Below, piece by piece: positions 62,709 to 64,000 of a stretch of DNA of 64,000 nucleotides. Both the position numbers and the translations under genes were made by a program. The first letter of the stretch is position 1, and each line of letters opens with the position of its first letter. This DNA comes from Myxococcus sp. RHSTA-1-4. GTDB lineage: Bacteria > Myxococcota > Myxococcia > Myxococcales > Myxococcaceae. The notes under the pieces are model-generated. The model was not told the origin of the DNA and did no database searches. It worked only from the letters and a program-made list of their open reading frames with translations. The stretch is taken from positions 1 to 64,000 of the forward strand of contig NZ_JAIQDG010000019.1 in the NCBI RefSeq assembly GCF_020037125.1, written 5' to 3'.

Positions 62709-63803
62709 GTGGCCCCTGAGCGCGACGGAGCGGGACAGCGTTCGCAGGTGACGCTGAGGACGGCGTTCACCGTGTGTTTCGCGGTGCTCGGGGTGGCGGT
62801 GCTGGTGGCGCTGGTGGTGCGCACGCGGGTGGCGCTCACGCTGACGGGCATCGCGGCGCTGCTGGCCCTGGCGCTGGAGCATGCGGTGTCCCGGCTGGAG
62901 CGCGGGGGACTGCCGCGGATGGCGGCCATCGCGGTGGTGATGACCGGGCTGCTGGCGGTGCTGGTGACGCTGGCGCTGCTGGTGGTGCCCGCCGCGGCGG
63001 CGCAGGTGGACGCGATGGTGCTCCAGTGGCCACAGCTCTGGGAGGAGCTGCGCGGCTCGCGCCCGTTCCGGACGCTGGACGAGCGGCTCCACAGCCTGGG
63101 GTGGACGCGCCGGCTGGAGGAGGCCACGCCGCGGCTCGCCGCGGGGAAGCTGCCGGAATTGGTGGTGCTCGCCATCGGCGGAGCGGTGGGACTGGCCGGC
63201 GGAGCGCTCACCGTGTTCTTCCTGGTGGGCTTCATGCTGGCGTTCGGCGGCGGACTGCTGCGGCGGCTGCTGGACCTGGCGCGGCCGGAGCACCGCCTGC
63301 GCTACGTGCGCGTGCTGCGCAACGTGTACCGGGCCACCGGCGGCTACCTGGCCGGGCTCACGCTCATCTGCACCATCAACGCCACGCTCACCACCACCGT
63401 GCTGGCGCTGATGGGCGTGCCGTACTTCCTGCCGCTCGGCCTCGCCAGCGGCTTCTCCAGCATGGTGCCCTACGCGGGGCCGGTGGTCGCCGGTGGCTTC
63501 ATCACCCTGCTGACGTGGGCCACGGGGGGCATGTGGCTGGCGCTGGGGGTGCTCGCGTACTTCGTGCTGTACGGGCAGGTGGAGGGCAACGTGCTGGCGC
63601 CGCTCGTCTTCCGGCGCACGGTGCACGTCAACCCGCTCATCATCCTGCTGGCGGTGCTCTTCTGCGCGGAACTGGCGGGTGTGGTGGGCGCGATGGTGGC
63701 GGTGCCCGTGGCGGCCTCCGCGCAAATCATCACCCACGAACTGCTGCTGCTCCGCCAGGAGCGCCGCGCCGCCATGCGCCGCGCGCCTCCCGGAGCCGCG
63801 TGA
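62709..63803 (+). CDS. AI-2E family transporter-like permease
   Basis: This is 364 residues from a GTG at 62709 with GGAGGG five bases upstream. Eight or so membrane helices are visible (FTVCFAVLGVAVLVALVV, AIAVVMTGLLAVLVTLALLV, LAIGGAVGLAGGALTVFFLVGFML, LICTINATLTTTVLALMGVPYFLPLG and a cluster near the end). The family motif PYAGPVV and the last loop YFVLYGQVEGNVLAPLVFRR...HVNPLIILLAVLFCAELAGVVGAMVAVPVA match AI-2E (PerM) proteins. The name is historical; many members do not carry autoinducer-2. Substrate unknown. The bioA gene converges 13 bases beyond its stop. Confidence 0.92.
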   Translation: MAPERDGAGQRSQVTLRTAFTVCFAVLGVAVLVALVVRTRVALTLTGIAALLALALEHAVSRLERGGLPRMAAIAVVMTGLLAVLVTLALLVVPAAAAQVDAMVLQWPQLWEELRGSRPFRTLDERLHSLGWTRRLEEATPRLAAGKLPELVVLAIGGAVGLAGGALTVFFLVGFMLAFGGGLLRRLLDLARPEHRLRYVRVLRNVYRATGGYLAGLTLICTINATLTTTVLALMGVPYFLPLGLASGFSSMVPYAGPVVAGGFITLLTWATGGMWLALGVLAYFVLYGQVEGNVLAPLVFRRTVHVNPLIILLAVLFCAELAGVVGAMVAVPVAASAQIITHELLLLRQERRAAMRRAPPGAA

Positions 63804-63816
63804 CGCGAGCGGACGC

Positions 63817-64000
63817 TCAGCCCGCCGACACCTCGCGCAGCGACGCCTCCACCCCTTCGAGCAGCTCCGTCAGCGCGTCGTCGGGGATGTTGAGCGCGGG
63901 GGCGATGTACACGGTGTCGCCCAGGGGCCGGAGGTACAGCCCCCGGCGCCGGGCCGCCTCGTACACGCGCCAGCCGCCGCGCGCGAGGTAGCCGCCGCCG
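63817..64000 (-). CDS. bioA: Adenosylmethionine-8-amino-7-oxononanoate aminotransferase, C-terminal fragment
   Basis: The last 61 codons are visible; the rest lies beyond the right edge. The end reads GLYLRPLGDTVYIAPALNIPDDALTELLEG, the typical BioA C-terminus (RPLGDTVY followed by PPLNI-like residues). BioA makes 7,8-diaminononanoate from KAPA and S-adenosylmethionine, with pyridoxal phosphate, in biotin synthesis. Other class III aminotransferases share related tails, but RPLGDTVY strongly favours BioA. The neighbouring genes that would confirm a biotin cluster are not in the window. Confidence 0.85.
   Translation of the reverse strand, partial: GGGYLARGGWRVYEAARRRGLYLRPLGDTVYIAPALNIPDDALTELLEGVEASLREVSAG

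Overview
The window is high-GC (about 70%) chromosomal DNA from a myxobacterium, most likely Myxococcaceae (Myxococcus, Pyxidicoccus, Corallococcus or a close relative). The evidence is several families known mainly or only from this group (TIGR02270 HEAT protein, DUF2381/TIGR02268, TIGR02265/DUF2378, golvesin-type C-terminal domain, Imm11-type immunity protein), many lipoproteins and secreted proteins, orphan multi-domain histidine kinases, a Ser/Thr kinase and an FHA-containing sigma54 activator. I saw no rRNA, tRNA, CRISPR array or insertion sequence.

Layout. 1-3.6 kb: a TIGR02270 gene cut by the left edge, then a small minus-strand block (lipoprotein, DUF2381 protein, another lipoprotein). 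This block is bracketed by two direct copies of the 3' end of ileS, one intact and one degenerate. 3.7-13 kb: a long minus-strand run reading, in transcription order, FHA-sigma54 activator, three TadE/TadG-like pseudopilin or tight-adherence proteins, a secreted protein with four CX3C motifs, a secreted 302-residue protein, ileS. 13-26.7 kb: RimK-like ATP-grasp ligase, DsbA/FrnE-like oxidoreductase, zinc-ribbon membrane protein, a Gly/Asn/Ser repeat lipoprotein with a strong nested terminator, a regulatory-domain lipoprotein, an orphan histidine kinase, a PD40 propeller lipoprotein next to a three-domain peptidoglycan amidase, a metallophosphoesterase, TIGR02265 and a double hot-dog protein. 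27-38 kb: Kup potassium transporter, a GAF/PAS histidine kinase, a small secreted protein, an S9 peptidase, a DUF4397 lipoprotein, an acyl desaturase whose frame appears shifted at a C7 run, and an outer-membrane-type protein.

38-51 kb: an ABC system in which the permease is fused to an M1 zinc peptidase, a Ser/Thr kinase with a DFS instead of a DFG motif, a VOC protein, an orphan Imm11-type immunity gene of lower GC, a TetR-hydrolase pair with a recognisable promoter/operator, a truncated globin, two translationally coupled lipoproteins and a stand-alone 5'-3' exonuclease. 51-64 kb: DUF4398 and OmpA lipoproteins, two GNAT enzymes, a second S9 peptidase, a DUF1338 enzyme, a collagen-like lipoprotein with three 54-residue modules, a tail-collar protein behind a sigma54-like promoter, an AI-2E family permease and the 3' end of bioA.

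How it works together. Most of the region serves the cell envelope: exported or lipid-anchored proteins, wall hydrolysis, surface appendage parts, peptidases and sensors. It is interspersed with housekeeping genes (ileS, kup, bioA, exonuclease). The candidates most worth a second look are the Tad-like operon with its activator, the ileS-tail repeat block, the ABC-peptidase fusion, the collagen-like lipoprotein, and the TetR promoter/operator. Several genes (rimK-like, dsbA-like, tetR, one GNAT) appear to have leaderless or nearly leaderless mRNAs.
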